This document shows positions 45,492-54,499 of a stretch of DNA of 64,000 nt, piece by piece; the stretch's first letter is position 1; every line of letters starts with the position of its first letter. This DNA is from Planctomycetia bacterium (lineage in GTDB: Bacteria; Planctomycetota; Planctomycetia; Pirellulales; PNKZ01). Where the stretch lies: NCBI GenBank assembly GCA_021413845.1, contig JAIOPP010000156.1:1-64000 (forward strand). Direction: 5' to 3'. Position numbers and translations under genes: made by a program. A model generated the notes under the pieces. The model had not been told where the DNA came from. It searched no databases and was given only the letters and a program-made list of their open reading frames with translations.

Positions 45492-45522
45492 GAGGGCTTT
45501 CCAATGGAGCTAAGAATGCGCT

Positions 45523-47673
45523 TTAGTAAAGCTTGGGAACCAAGCTATGAAAGCGCAACGACTTCTGTAGCGCGTTGACCGGAGGGTTCGCACGTAAAAC
45601 TTCGATCGGAGTGAAACTATTCAACGTGCCGTTGGCATCCGGAGCGTTCGGATGCAGGCTCAGGTCTCGAATCAGGTCGTGGCTCAACTCGGCCGATTCC
45701 GATGGTGTGTTGAACACATACGGGCGGACCATGATCACGAGCTCCGTCCGTACGCGGTTCGTTTGTTGACGACGGAAAAAGAACCCGATGACCGGAAGCT
45801 TGCCGAGGATCGGTACTTCCTCACGAGAATCGGTGAGGTTTTCTTCGATCAAGCCGCCGATTGCGACAGCCAAGCCGTCTTTAGCGACGATCGTGCCGGA
45901 GACGATGGCGGTTCGCAGGACGTCGATCGGCAGCGAAACGATGTTTCCCGCCGAATTGACGAGCGGGATCGTCGCTCCGCCGACGTCGACCGTGGAATTC
46001 TGCTGCGAGATTCGCAGCGTCACCGTACGGTCGGCGTTGATGTTCGGCGTGATGAGCAGGCCTTGCCCGACTTGCGTGAGCTGCGTTTCCGGCGAAGGCT
46101 GAACGCTCGTCGTCGCCGCGTTGTTCGTCACCGCACCAGATTGCGAATAGCCGATGACGAGCGGAATCTGCCGGCCGATGAAGATATTGCTGACTTCATT
46201 ATTCGCCGTAAGCAGCAGCGGGGTCGCGAGGTTCGTAATGCGGTTGTTGTTCTCCAACAATTGGATCCGAGCGCGGAAGTTGGCATCGACGTATTGAAAC
46301 GTCAGGTCGCGATCCGAGCCGGCAAGGCTCGGAGTGATTCCGATACCGGTCTGCGAGTTGCGTCGTTCGAGATCGCTGAGAGTATCCGTGGCCGGCGCCA
46401 AAATATTGCCGGCGGTGAAGCCCGCGGCCATGGTGTTGCCGTTCGTAAACTGCCAGTCGAAGACCGAGGTAAACCGGTCTCCCAACTCCAACGACATGAC
46501 CTTCACTTCCAACAACACCAGCGGCGTCGGCACGTCGAGGCTGGAAATCAACTCACTGATGCGCTGCATGATTTGTTCGTCGCCCGTACGGACGACGATT
46601 TGATTGTTGCGACGAATCACGGTGACGTAGATCCGAGCCCGGCGGCTTCGCAACAGATCGTCGATCGCGGCCCGATCTTCCGCCGTGGACCCCACGCGAG
46701 CTTGCTCCAGCCGCTGAATTTGGTCCGCGCTCAAGTCTAATTGCTGCGGCTGAAACTGATTGTTCATTCCTTGGCCGATGCCTCCGCCTAAGCCCCCTCC
46801 GCCGATGCCTCCGCCGAATCCGCCGCCACCGAGACCACCACCCAATCCACCTCCGCCGATTCCACCACCGAGCCCACCGCCGCCGATACCACCGCCAAGC
46901 CCGCCCCCTCCGATACCGCCACCACCGATGTTACCACCTTGCCCGGAAACGCCCTGTCCGTTCTGACCGCCGACTCCGCTCGATTGGTTAAAAGCGTTCA
47001 GCAGGCTATAGCGGCTGAAGCGTTGCTGCAGGTCTTGGCTCGTGAGCTGATCACCGGCCAAGAAGCTCCCGTAGTTGAGCTGAACGCGATCGCCGAACAA
47101 ACTTTGAATCGCGATCGCAACGTCGACCGGATTGGGATACAGCAACGTAAAGACCTGCGTCTTCTCTTCACGGAAACTACCGATGTCGCTTTCGTATTCG
47201 TCGGTCGTGTAGACCCGAATGATTCCGGTGCGGCGGTCTTGGCGATAGAAAAGCTTGGCCGATCCGGCCATTTCCGTGAGTGCCGTAAACGCCTCGACGT
47301 CGCGTAAATAAATCGTCACCGGAACTTTCGCTGCGTCCGTCGACGGCACGATCTTAAGACCGGACTGATCCGACAGGACGCGTGCGGCTTCGCCGAACGG
47401 CATGTCACGAAATTCGACGAGATCCAAAGGAGCCGACGGTGCTACGATTTCGCCGACGGCCAAGTCGGGATTGGTTGCCGAGCCGGGTGCGCCGTCGGGA
47501 GGAAGCGGTGGTGCGAGTTCTTCCGCAGGAAGAATCGGCAGCGGACGGGTCGCCTCGGGCTGCTGACCGTGCGCAACGGCAACCAGCATGAACCCTGCGA
47601 GAACCAGCACGACTCGACGACGCGAGACTGCCGCAACAATCAACCCGCGCAAGATGGAATGACGTCCTTCCAT
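45523..47673 (-). CDS. Type II/IV secretin (GspD/PilQ-like) with Gly-rich insert
   Basis: The product is 716 residues from ATG 47673 (AGGAG 11 nt upstream). A signal peptide ends near VAHGQQ. An N-terminal secretin/TonB short domain (VEFRDMPFGEAARVLSDQSG) and an N1-like domain follow. Next comes a Gly-rich segment of GGGIGGGGLGG units (about residues 243-300), another N-domain (YVTVIRRNNQIVVRTGDEQI), and the secretin barrel (about 460-680; VGQGLLITPNINADRTVTLR, TIVAKDGLAVAIGGLIEENL, VPILGKLPVIGFFFRRQQTN). It forms the outer-membrane channel of the machine encoded around it. Confidence 0.92.
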   Translation of the reverse strand: MEGRHSILRGLIVAAVSRRRVVLVLAGFMLVAVAHGQQPEATRPLPILPAEELAPPLPPDGAPGSATNPDLAVGEIVAPSAPLDLVEFRDMPFGEAARVLSDQSGLKIVPSTDAAKVPVTIYLRDVEAFTALTEMAGSAKLFYRQDRRTGIIRVYTTDEYESDIGSFREEKTQVFTLLYPNPVDVAIAIQSLFGDRVQLNYGSFLAGDQLTSQDLQQRFSRYSLLNAFNQSSGVGGQNGQGVSGQGGNIGGGGIGGGGLGGGIGGGGLGGGIGGGGLGGGLGGGGFGGGIGGGGLGGGIGQGMNNQFQPQQLDLSADQIQRLEQARVGSTAEDRAAIDDLLRSRRARIYVTVIRRNNQIVVRTGDEQIMQRISELISSLDVPTPLVLLEVKVMSLELGDRFTSVFDWQFTNGNTMAAGFTAGNILAPATDTLSDLERRNSQTGIGITPSLAGSDRDLTFQYVDANFRARIQLLENNNRITNLATPLLLTANNEVSNIFIGRQIPLVIGYSQSGAVTNNAATTSVQPSPETQLTQVGQGLLITPNINADRTVTLRISQQNSTVDVGGATIPLVNSAGNIVSLPIDVLRTAIVSGTIVAKDGLAVAIGGLIEENLTDSREEVPILGKLPVIGFFFRRQQTNRVRTELVIMVRPYVFNTPSESAELSHDLIRDLSLHPNAPDANGTLNSFTPIEVLRANPPVNALQKSLRFHSLVPKLY
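46780..46950. repeat. Imperfect in-frame tandem repeat encoding Gly-rich linker of the secretin
   Basis: Repeating CC(G/A)CC(G/A/T) triplets, in imperfect longer units, encode GGGIGGGGLGG-type sequence on the minus strand. Such an array is prone to slippage in steps of three, so length may vary between strains. Confidence 0.75.
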
Positions 47674-47774
47674 GGACCGCAAGCTCCTAACGCGAATCAT
47701 TCGCGTTGCCGTGTTCACCAAGACTTCAGCTTGGCGTTAATTCTCAATTCGTACGCATCGCTTCATTCAATCGC

Positions 47775-48440
47775 TTAATTCAAATAAATCGTCTGCTTTC
47801 GATCTACGATCTCGATATGCAACTCCGAAATGCTCAACTCCGTAACCTTGAGCTGCATCGCTCCTCTTGCGCCGGGAATCTGAATCTCGGAACCCATGCG
47901 AATCGTCAACGGCTTGCCGCCGACTTCGATAATGGCAACCGGCGGCTTATTGCGAGCGAACACTCGGGCCAGAATACGAATCTCCGGCAACGGCGGAGGC
48001 CCTGCCGAAGCATTGCGATTCGCGTCGCCGTCGCCGATCAATCGACGCATATCCGGGCCGGGCATCGTCGGATCGGAGCCGGCACCGGAAGGGGGCCGAC
48101 GATCGCCCCCGCCATCAACGGCATCGAGCCCGGCACCGACCGGAGCATTTGCAGCCGGAGCACCCGCAGCGGGATTCACCGCAGCAGGGCTATCGGGTCC
48201 GACAAGACGAAGCTGACCGGCCGCAGTAGAAGGAGCCACACCAGAGGCAGGCCCGGAGCCGGGAACGCCCGGCGGTGGCGAGGTAGCCGGAGGGCGAGGA
48301 GCGCCGGGCGGCAATCCGCTTCGCGGCGGCTGCGCGACGACCGACGCTACGGCCGAAACACAAAACACGAAAGCAGTGATCGATGCGGCCGCAGAAAAAC
48401 GAGACACGCTTCGCAACGTCGGCTGAATTCGCATACGCAT
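47775..48440 (-). CDS. GspC/PilP-like pilus assembly protein
   Basis: The 221-residue product starts at ATG 48440, with AGGAGG about 10 nt upstream inside the gspF end; the frame is open to 48581 but that part lies within gspF. An N-terminal signal or anchor (AAASITAFVFCVSAVASVVA) is followed by a long Pro/Ala/Gly-rich linker (about 30-145). A C-terminal beta domain (IRILARVFARNKPPVAIIEV, GGKPLTIRMGSEIQIPG, QLKVTELSISELHIEIV) resembles the HR/PilP domain that links inner-membrane components to the secretin. The gene order just ahead of the secretin supports this. Confidence 0.7.
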   Translation of the reverse strand: MRMRIQPTLRSVSRFSAAASITAFVFCVSAVASVVAQPPRSGLPPGAPRPPATSPPPGVPGSGPASGVAPSTAAGQLRLVGPDSPAAVNPAAGAPAANAPVGAGLDAVDGGGDRRPPSGAGSDPTMPGPDMRRLIGDGDANRNASAGPPPLPEIRILARVFARNKPPVAIIEVGGKPLTIRMGSEIQIPGARGAMQLKVTELSISELHIEIVDRKQTIYLN

Positions 48441-48444
48441 GGCG

Positions 48445-49662
48445 TCACGCGCCTCCTGCCGAGAAGAGGGCCATGAAAAACGCAATGTATACGAAGCCGA
48501 CGATGCCGCCGACGATGACGATGATGCACGGCTCGACGATGACGCTGAGCTGGCGAACGGCGGATTGAAGTTGTGATTCATGAAATCGCGCTACCTCATC
48601 GAGAACTTCATCGATCGTACCTGCCGATTCGCCTACGGCGACCATGCGAGCCAACATCGGCGTGAATGCGTGGTCGGCAGCAAGCGGTTCGGCTAGCGTG
48701 CCTCCTTGCATCACAGCCTGGCGTGCCGCTGCGACGCGGCTGGCTAGGTAGCGATTGGTAAGGAGTTCTTCCGTGGTGCGGAGGCCTTCCAACAGGGTGA
48801 TCCCGCTGCGGACTAAAATTCCGAGCGAACGGGAGAAAGCTGCGGTGCCGGCGAGTCGCAAGAGGTAACCGATAACGGGAACTTGCAACAACCGACGATC
48901 GATAGCTAGCCTGCCGAAGGGGTTGCAGTATAGCGCTACGAAGGCGACGGTCAATATCAGTATGCCGATAAGAGTGTGCGGCAGATACGTTCGCGCAGCA
49001 TCCGATACATCGACGAGAAGTTGGGTGATCGGGGGGAGCTTGCGGCCCATACCATCGAGGAACGTTTTCAGCTTCGGGATCACGCCCACCACCATGAATG
49101 CGGTGACGCCGACCGCCGCAAGCAACACCAGCGATGGATAGGCCAGTGCCGTCATCAAGCTGGCTTTCAACTGCCGGCGGCGTTCAAGCGTATCCGAGGC
49201 TCGATCGATCGTTTGCTCGAGGTTTCCCGTTTGCTCACCGACGCGCACCAATTGCACGAGCAACATCGGAAAGCTCTTTGCCTCTTTCATCGCATCGGCG
49301 AAGGCGGCCCCTTCTTGAATGCGCGATGCTACGCGCCCCCAAAGACGCTGCATGCAGTATCGGCCCGATTGACGAGAGACCGCTTGCAGCGATGTCAGCA
49401 ACGTCAAGCCACCGCGAAGCATCACAGCGAGTTGCTTGCCGCTTTGCTCGATTTCGATCGACCGAGGAGGCAACAATTCCAAGGGATTGTAACGCTTCCA
49501 AAGCTCACCGATCGATTGGTCCGTCTCGGCGGCGCGAACGTCGACGACCATCCAGCCGCGCTGACGCAAGCTTTGAACGGCCGTCGGCGCCGAGGCCGCC
49601 TCCAGCAAGCCGGCTTGTGCCCGCCCTGAGGCGTCGCGCGCGCGAAATTGAAAACTGGGCAT
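48445..49662 (-). CDS. GspF/PilC inner-membrane platform protein
   Basis: The product is 405 residues. The N-terminus (FQFRARDASGRAQAGLLEAA) and two T2SSF domains (about 70-195 and 270-395) are typical, with the motif GGLTLLTSLQAVSRQSG, and three membrane spans (about 170-190, 220-240, 375-400). It connects pseudopilins to the cytoplasmic ATPases. It lies 11 nt after gspE and 4 nt before the GspC-like gene. Confidence 0.93.
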   Translation of the reverse strand: MPSFQFRARDASGRAQAGLLEAASAPTAVQSLRQRGWMVVDVRAAETDQSIGELWKRYNPLELLPPRSIEIEQSGKQLAVMLRGGLTLLTSLQAVSRQSGRYCMQRLWGRVASRIQEGAAFADAMKEAKSFPMLLVQLVRVGEQTGNLEQTIDRASDTLERRRQLKASLMTALAYPSLVLLAAVGVTAFMVVGVIPKLKTFLDGMGRKLPPITQLLVDVSDAARTYLPHTLIGILILTVAFVALYCNPFGRLAIDRRLLQVPVIGYLLRLAGTAAFSRSLGILVRSGITLLEGLRTTEELLTNRYLASRVAAARQAVMQGGTLAEPLAADHAFTPMLARMVAVGESAGTIDEVLDEVARFHESQLQSAVRQLSVIVEPCIIVIVGGIVGFVYIAFFMALFSAGGA

Positions 49663-49673
49663 CGCTTAACGCC

Positions 49674-51176
49674 TTACCACGTCGTGACTGCCGACAGCGC
49701 TTCGCGCACCGTCGTCAGACCGGAGGAGATTTTTTGAAACGCATCGTCCGTGAGCCGCGGAGTTCCCTTGGCTCTCGCCAAGCCGACGATCTGCGCCTCT
49801 TCGGCGCCGTTGGCGATTTCAAGAGCCAGCTCTTCGTCGATCGACAGAAGCTCGAACAAGCCGAGACGACCGGTATATCCGCGATTTGCGCAATAAAGAC
49901 ATCCTCCCGGCTGATAGACCGTCATTCCCGCCGCGCTCGGACGATCCAAAGCCAGCGCTTCGGAAACGCTTAACTCCACCGGTCGTTTGCAGTGCTGACA
50001 CAACCGTCGCACCAATCGCTGAGCAACGGCGAGCCGCAACGTCGCTCCGGTCAGATAGCGGTCGACTCCCATGTCGCTGAGTCGGGTGATTACGCTAGCC
50101 GCGGAATTCGTGTGCAGCGTGCTGAGCACGAGATGCCCCGTGAGCGAAGCCTTGATCGCGACGTCGGCCGTTTCGCGATCCCGAATTTCACCGATCATCA
50201 CGATGTCGGGATCGTGCCGCAACACGCTTCGCAGCGCCTTGCTGAAGCTCACCTTATCGGCCGAGTCGACTTCGACCTGAGCAACGCCGGGAATGCCGTA
50301 TTCGATCGGATCTTCGATCGTGACGATGTTCCATTCTTCGTGCGCAATGAGCTTGCGCAGCGCCGCATAAAGGGTCGTCGTCTTACCGCTTCCGGTCGGG
50401 CCCGTCAGCAGAATCATCCCGTGCGGCTTGTCGATCGCGTTCTCGAACGAAGTGAGGTCGGTGGGGCACATGCCCAGGCGTTCGAGCGTCAGCGATTCGG
50501 TTTGCAACGCCAACAGCCGGAGCGTCATGCGCTCGCCGTACTTCGTCGGTAGGGTCGCGGCTCGAATGTCGATCGACTGTCCGGTCGGGCCAAACTTATG
50601 GCTGAAGCGGCCGTCTTGCGGGGCCCGTTTTTCGGCGATGTCCATTTCGCCCAAGACCTTGAACCGGCTGACGAGCGTCGTGTGCACGGCCAACGGCAGC
50701 TTGCGATAGCGTTCGAGTTGCCCATCGACTCGAAAGCGGATCTGCACACCGTCTTCATAAGGATCGATATGCACGTCGGATGCTTGGCGCACGATCGCCG
50801 CGTGGAGCAATTCGTCGCAGATGCTCGTCGAGTCCTTCGCGTCGGCATCGTTGCCGCGCGGATCGATTCGGCCGCGCGTGGGAACGATGACCGTCGACGG
50901 ACCTTTGCCGTCGCCGAAAATTCTCGCCAGAACACGTTTCAAAGATTCCGGCTCGGCCCGCTCTGCGCGGATCGGCAGATCGATCAAGCGTTGCACCGCT
51001 TGCAACGCACCGGCATCGTTTTCATCCACGCAAGCGACGTAGACGATCCCCTCGATCGACGCGAACGGAAGCACCAAGCGCCGCAGCGCCAACGTCGAAG
51101 GAATGCGCAAGGCCCAGGCGGGATCGACGCGGACCTGATCCATATCGAGCGGCGCATTTTGCGAGACGGGGCTCAT
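49674..51176 (-). CDS. GspE/PilB-type assembly ATPase
   Basis: The product is 500 residues. An N-terminal GspE/PilB N1-like domain (about 10-100) leads to the hexameric ATPase core with Walker A GPTGSGKTTT, Asp box IEDPIEYG, Walker B IVMIGEIRDRETAD and His box STLHTNSA. A zinc motif is present: CQHC near residue 400 and CLYC about 32 residues later. It drives pilus or pseudopilus assembly. Its ATG overlaps the TGA of the PilT-like gene (ATGA), so translation is coupled. Confidence 0.94.
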   Translation of the reverse strand: MSPVSQNAPLDMDQVRVDPAWALRIPSTLALRRLVLPFASIEGIVYVACVDENDAGALQAVQRLIDLPIRAERAEPESLKRVLARIFGDGKGPSTVIVPTRGRIDPRGNDADAKDSTSICDELLHAAIVRQASDVHIDPYEDGVQIRFRVDGQLERYRKLPLAVHTTLVSRFKVLGEMDIAEKRAPQDGRFSHKFGPTGQSIDIRAATLPTKYGERMTLRLLALQTESLTLERLGMCPTDLTSFENAIDKPHGMILLTGPTGSGKTTTLYAALRKLIAHEEWNIVTIEDPIEYGIPGVAQVEVDSADKVSFSKALRSVLRHDPDIVMIGEIRDRETADVAIKASLTGHLVLSTLHTNSAASVITRLSDMGVDRYLTGATLRLAVAQRLVRRLCQHCKRPVELSVSEALALDRPSAAGMTVYQPGGCLYCANRGYTGRLGLFELLSIDEELALEIANGAEEAQIVGLARAKGTPRLTDDAFQKISSGLTTVREALSAVTTW

Positions 51177-52381
51177 TTAGCTGCTCCCTGAACACGGAAG
51201 GGGCCGTTGCCCCGTTGCACTGGCATCCGTGCGATACGATCTCGAACGACGGCCGGGTTGCGCGACATGTTCGTCGCCGTGTGTTCGGAAATCCAACCGG
51301 TGCTCCAGAGCTTCGCCAGACTTTCATCTTGCGTTTGCATTCCGGCACCACCGCCCGACTCCATCGCCGAGTAAATCTGAGAAGCTTTTCCTTGAGCGAT
51401 CAAGTTGTTGATGGCTCCGGTTGCGAACAGCACTTCGCTGACGACGATGCGCCGCCGCCGAATCGTGCCGTCGGCCGCCGGCTCCAAGACTCCGCGCTCG
51501 CCGTCGGCCACGAGCAAGTGCTGCGTTACGATCGCACGCAACACCAGCGACAATTGACGTCGAATCCCGTTTTGCTCATCGGCAGGAAACACCGAGACGA
51601 GCCGCTCGATCGTGCCGACGCAGTCGCCGGCATGGACCGTCGTAAACACGAGATGTCCGGTCTCGGCGGCCGTGATGGCCGTGCGGATCGTATTCAAGTC
51701 TCGAATTTCGCCGACCAAGATCACGTCGGGATCTTGCCGCAACGACGCGACCAACGCATCATTGAAGCCGCCGGTGTCGAGCCCCACTTGGCGTTGATTC
51801 ACCAGGCTCATCGCCGACGGATGCAGATATTCGATCGGATCTTCGATCGTTACGATGTGCGAACGGCGCGTTTTGTTGACCCGATCGATCAACGTAGCGA
51901 GGGTCGTGCTCTTACCGGCGCCGGTCGGGCCGGCGACGACGACCAACCCGTCGGGCAGCGAACAAAGATCGTACAACGTGTCGGGCAAACCGAGATCGGC
52001 CAACGTACGGAACTTATCTTCCAATCGCCGCAGCGCGATCGAAATAGCGCCTTGGCGACGAAAGACATTGAAGCGAAACCGCGTGCCGTCCGGCGCGGTT
52101 AAGGCCCCGTCGATGGAGCCGGTAATGTCGAGCGATTTGCGATCGAATGCGCGTGCGAGGATTTCGCCCATCGCTTGCGTCGCAGGCACCGACAGGATGC
52201 CGAAATCATCTTGCGTTTCTAAGATGCCGTGGATGCGCAAATAAGCCGGCAATCCGGGCGCAATGTGCAGATCGGAGGCGTCTTGAAGAACGCATTGCTC
52301 CATCAATTGCGCAAGTAAACGCTCGGCGCTCTCGAATTCGGCCGGCGTGATCGGGACCTGAGATTCCGACTTTAGATCCAT
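51173..52381 (-). CDS. PilT-like twitching/retraction-type ATPase
   Basis: The product is 402 residues from ATG 52381; a TTG at 52396 would add five residues. The core has Walker A GPTGAGKSTT, IEDPIEYLHP, ILVGEIRDLNTIRTAITAAE and TTVHAGDCVGTIERLVSVFP. The N-terminal half carries the PilT-type segment (ASDLHIAPGLPAYLRIHGIL). No zinc motif is present, as in PilT. It overlaps the GspM-like gene by 10 nt and gspE by 4 nt. A retraction ATPase next to gspE argues for a retractile pilus, not a pure secretion system. Confidence 0.88.
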   Translation of the reverse strand: MDLKSESQVPITPAEFESAERLLAQLMEQCVLQDASDLHIAPGLPAYLRIHGILETQDDFGILSVPATQAMGEILARAFDRKSLDITGSIDGALTAPDGTRFRFNVFRRQGAISIALRRLEDKFRTLADLGLPDTLYDLCSLPDGLVVVAGPTGAGKSTTLATLIDRVNKTRRSHIVTIEDPIEYLHPSAMSLVNQRQVGLDTGGFNDALVASLRQDPDVILVGEIRDLNTIRTAITAAETGHLVFTTVHAGDCVGTIERLVSVFPADEQNGIRRQLSLVLRAIVTQHLLVADGERGVLEPAADGTIRRRRIVVSEVLFATGAINNLIAQGKASQIYSAMESGGGAGMQTQDESLAKLWSTGWISEHTATNMSRNPAVVRDRIARMPVQRGNGPFRVQGAAK

Positions 52382-52971
52382 AGCAACAACGTCCAACTAC
52401 GCCACGCGGTTTCCGAGCTTGTTTCCGACATCGAGAGCGCCACCGGAATGACCGACGAACCGGAATCGCGGAGCGACTCCAGTGTTTCCAGTACATCGGC
52501 ATAACGTCCGTAAAATCGAATCTTCCAAAGCCGCGTCGTGCCTGGCGACGTGTTGTCTTTGTTCAAGCGATTAAGGGCTTCCTGAAAGGAAGGAGGGAGA
52601 TCTCCCGAGTTCGTCGCAGCCGATTCCTCGAAAGGATAGAGTCCTCGATCCCAAAGCATTTTCGAAATCTGGCGCAAGGCGTTCGTGCGGAGTTGGGGCT
52701 CCGTAATTTGCATCGCTCCCAGCGACTTCCAGCGCGCGTCCCATTCCGTTTTTTCTTTCTTAACGCCGTCCAACTTCTCTTGCGAGTTTTCCAGCTTCAG
52801 CTTTTCCGCCACGACATCCATCGGCGAGACCGCCGAAGGACGGAGCGCTTCCAGCGACTTGCTTGCCGCCTTCAATTCGGAATCGCGACTATACCCCAAC
52901 ACATAGCCGCCGATGACGAGCAATGCCGGAAGCAGCATGACGAGCATCTGTTCGCGTGGTGTTTTACCCAT
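52372..52971 (-). CDS. PilO/GspM-like inner-membrane protein
   Basis: The 199-residue protein has one membrane span near the N-terminus (MLVMLLPALLVIGGYVLGYS), a periplasmic coiled-coil (about 45-95; AEKLKLENSQEKLDGVKKEK) and a C-terminal ferredoxin-like domain (RLWKIRFYGRYADVLETLES). This layout matches PilO/GspM, which pairs with the PilN/GspL partner encoded just upstream. Sequence identity is low, so the call leans on architecture and position. Confidence 0.7.
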   Translation of the reverse strand: MGKTPREQMLVMLLPALLVIGGYVLGYSRDSELKAASKSLEALRPSAVSPMDVVAEKLKLENSQEKLDGVKKEKTEWDARWKSLGAMQITEPQLRTNALRQISKMLWDRGLYPFEESAATNSGDLPPSFQEALNRLNKDNTSPGTTRLWKIRFYGRYADVLETLESLRDSGSSVIPVALSMSETSSETAWRSWTLLLWI

Positions 52972-53018
52972 AGTAATCTACGCTTTGCGAAGCACGAGAA
53001 AGTGAAGTCGAAATAATC

Positions 53019-54461
53019 TCAAGGGGCCGGGACGCGAACGATCGTACTCGGCGGTGTCGGAATGGCGCTGGGGGAAGTACCGGTCGGAATCGGCTTCGGA
53101 ACGTTTAAGTCTCGCAGTTGGATCTCGAACGTCCAAGGGCCGCCGTTTTCCTTCAGGTTGCGAGCCGATTGCTTAGCCGGATCGACGGCCCAACCGAGAG
53201 CACCGAAATCCGTAGTGATTTCCGCAGTCAGTTCGGCGATATGCTCCGGATGCATCGTCACTCCGGAGAGCGTAATCTCACGCCCGTTGGCGGAGATTTT
53301 CTGAAGCACCCAATCGTGCGTCGCATCGTCGGAAAGTCGGCGCATCATTTCAGCCAATCGCCGACGGTGCGAATGAAATACCTCTTCGGTCCGTTGAACG
53401 TCGTTGGCAAGCCTTTTCTGTTCCCCTTCGACTTTCGTCAACTCGGTCTCTAACGTCTTGATCTGGGCTTTGATTGCGTCCACCTCTTTGCCGGGCGCTT
53501 CGAGTCGAGTTTTTTCGGCAGCGACCTTCGCGATTTCCGAGGCGACCCAAAAGTTGTGTGCGTAACAGGCTCCGACGACGATCAGCCCCATCACGCCGGC
53601 AACCATGTTTCGCTGTCGCGCCGTCATGCGGCGTGCGGCCGGCACGATCATCGGCACGGCGATCGTCTTAGCGCGCACGGCTTGATGCCAGGCCGCGAGC
53701 CAACGCCGTAGCGTGTCGTCATCTTCCAACAGCGAGAACGACGTGGCGCCGAGATCCGAATCGGCGTTCGCCGGGACGCTCCCTTCCGGAATGACGACGG
53801 CTACTTGCGTCGCGCTGCTTTGCTGCTTCCAAGCAGTCGCGACTGCCGACCAATTCGCCGCGACGGCCCCGTCGTCGACATGGGCCTTCGTGACGTTCCC
53901 TTCTAAGCAGACCGTCCGCACCACGGCACCAGGCCAAAACTCGACCCGGCCGGGAATGCCGACCGCCGGCGCAAGACCGAATTGATACGGCACACCGCCC
54001 GGATGCGCAATACCTGCGAATCGGCCGCCGAGCTTGCGCACCGCTTCATCGAGTTGGTCTCGAACGGCACTGCTGACTTGCGTAAGCCAAAAATGTCGTT
54101 GGCCTGCAGTCTCTCCGAGCGGCAGAGAAGCGGCCGTCGCTTCGAACGCGCTGATGCCCGAGATCGGCTCCGCCTCGAAGTTCAGCATCTGCAGTAATTC
54201 TTCGGCACTCAAACCATACGTGTTTCCCGAAGCCAGCGCGATCGTATGCGTCCACACATCGCCGGATAAAACGAAGACGCGCCCCGGCTTGCGACGATCG
54301 AAACCGATCGCCGTTTCCACAAGCGCGACGGGATCGTCGAGATGCGGACGCTCGCGCACGACGAAGACCGCCGGCTCGGCAGCGCGTGCCGAGGCGTAAT
54401 CGGCCCGAATGAGCCGATCGCGCGTCACGACGATGATCGTTATGGAATTTGAGAACAGCAT
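53019..54461 (-). CDS. PilM-PilN (GspL)-like fusion protein
   Basis: The product is 480 residues. The N-terminal 270 residues are a cytoplasmic actin-like GspL/PilM domain of divergent form (AEELLQMLNFEAEPISGISA, HFWLTQVSSAVRDQLDEAVR). One membrane span follows (about 285-305; RNMVAGVMGLIVVGACYAHN), then a coiled coil (VDAIKAQIKTLETELTKVEG), then a C-terminal PilN-type ferredoxin-like domain (WVLQKISANGREITLSGVTM). In most type IV pili PilM and PilN are separate. It lies 47 nt upstream of the PilO-like gene. Confidence 0.75.
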   Translation of the reverse strand: MLFSNSITIIVVTRDRLIRADYASARAAEPAVFVVRERPHLDDPVALVETAIGFDRRKPGRVFVLSGDVWTHTIALASGNTYGLSAEELLQMLNFEAEPISGISAFEATAASLPLGETAGQRHFWLTQVSSAVRDQLDEAVRKLGGRFAGIAHPGGVPYQFGLAPAVGIPGRVEFWPGAVVRTVCLEGNVTKAHVDDGAVAANWSAVATAWKQQSSATQVAVVIPEGSVPANADSDLGATSFSLLEDDDTLRRWLAAWHQAVRAKTIAVPMIVPAARRMTARQRNMVAGVMGLIVVGACYAHNFWVASEIAKVAAEKTRLEAPGKEVDAIKAQIKTLETELTKVEGEQKRLANDVQRTEEVFHSHRRRLAEMMRRLSDDATHDWVLQKISANGREITLSGVTMHPEHIAELTAEITTDFGALGWAVDPAKQSARNLKENGGPWTFEIQLRDLNVPKPIPTGTSPSAIPTPPSTIVRVPAP

Positions 54462-54499
54462 TACTTACTACAGGCTCTATGGAAGATCAAATCGAGTGC

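Noticed and set aside
46780-46950. Possible CRISPR or satellite array
   Set aside because: The repeats are triplet-based, in frame, without unique spacers, and encode Gly-rich protein within the secretin.
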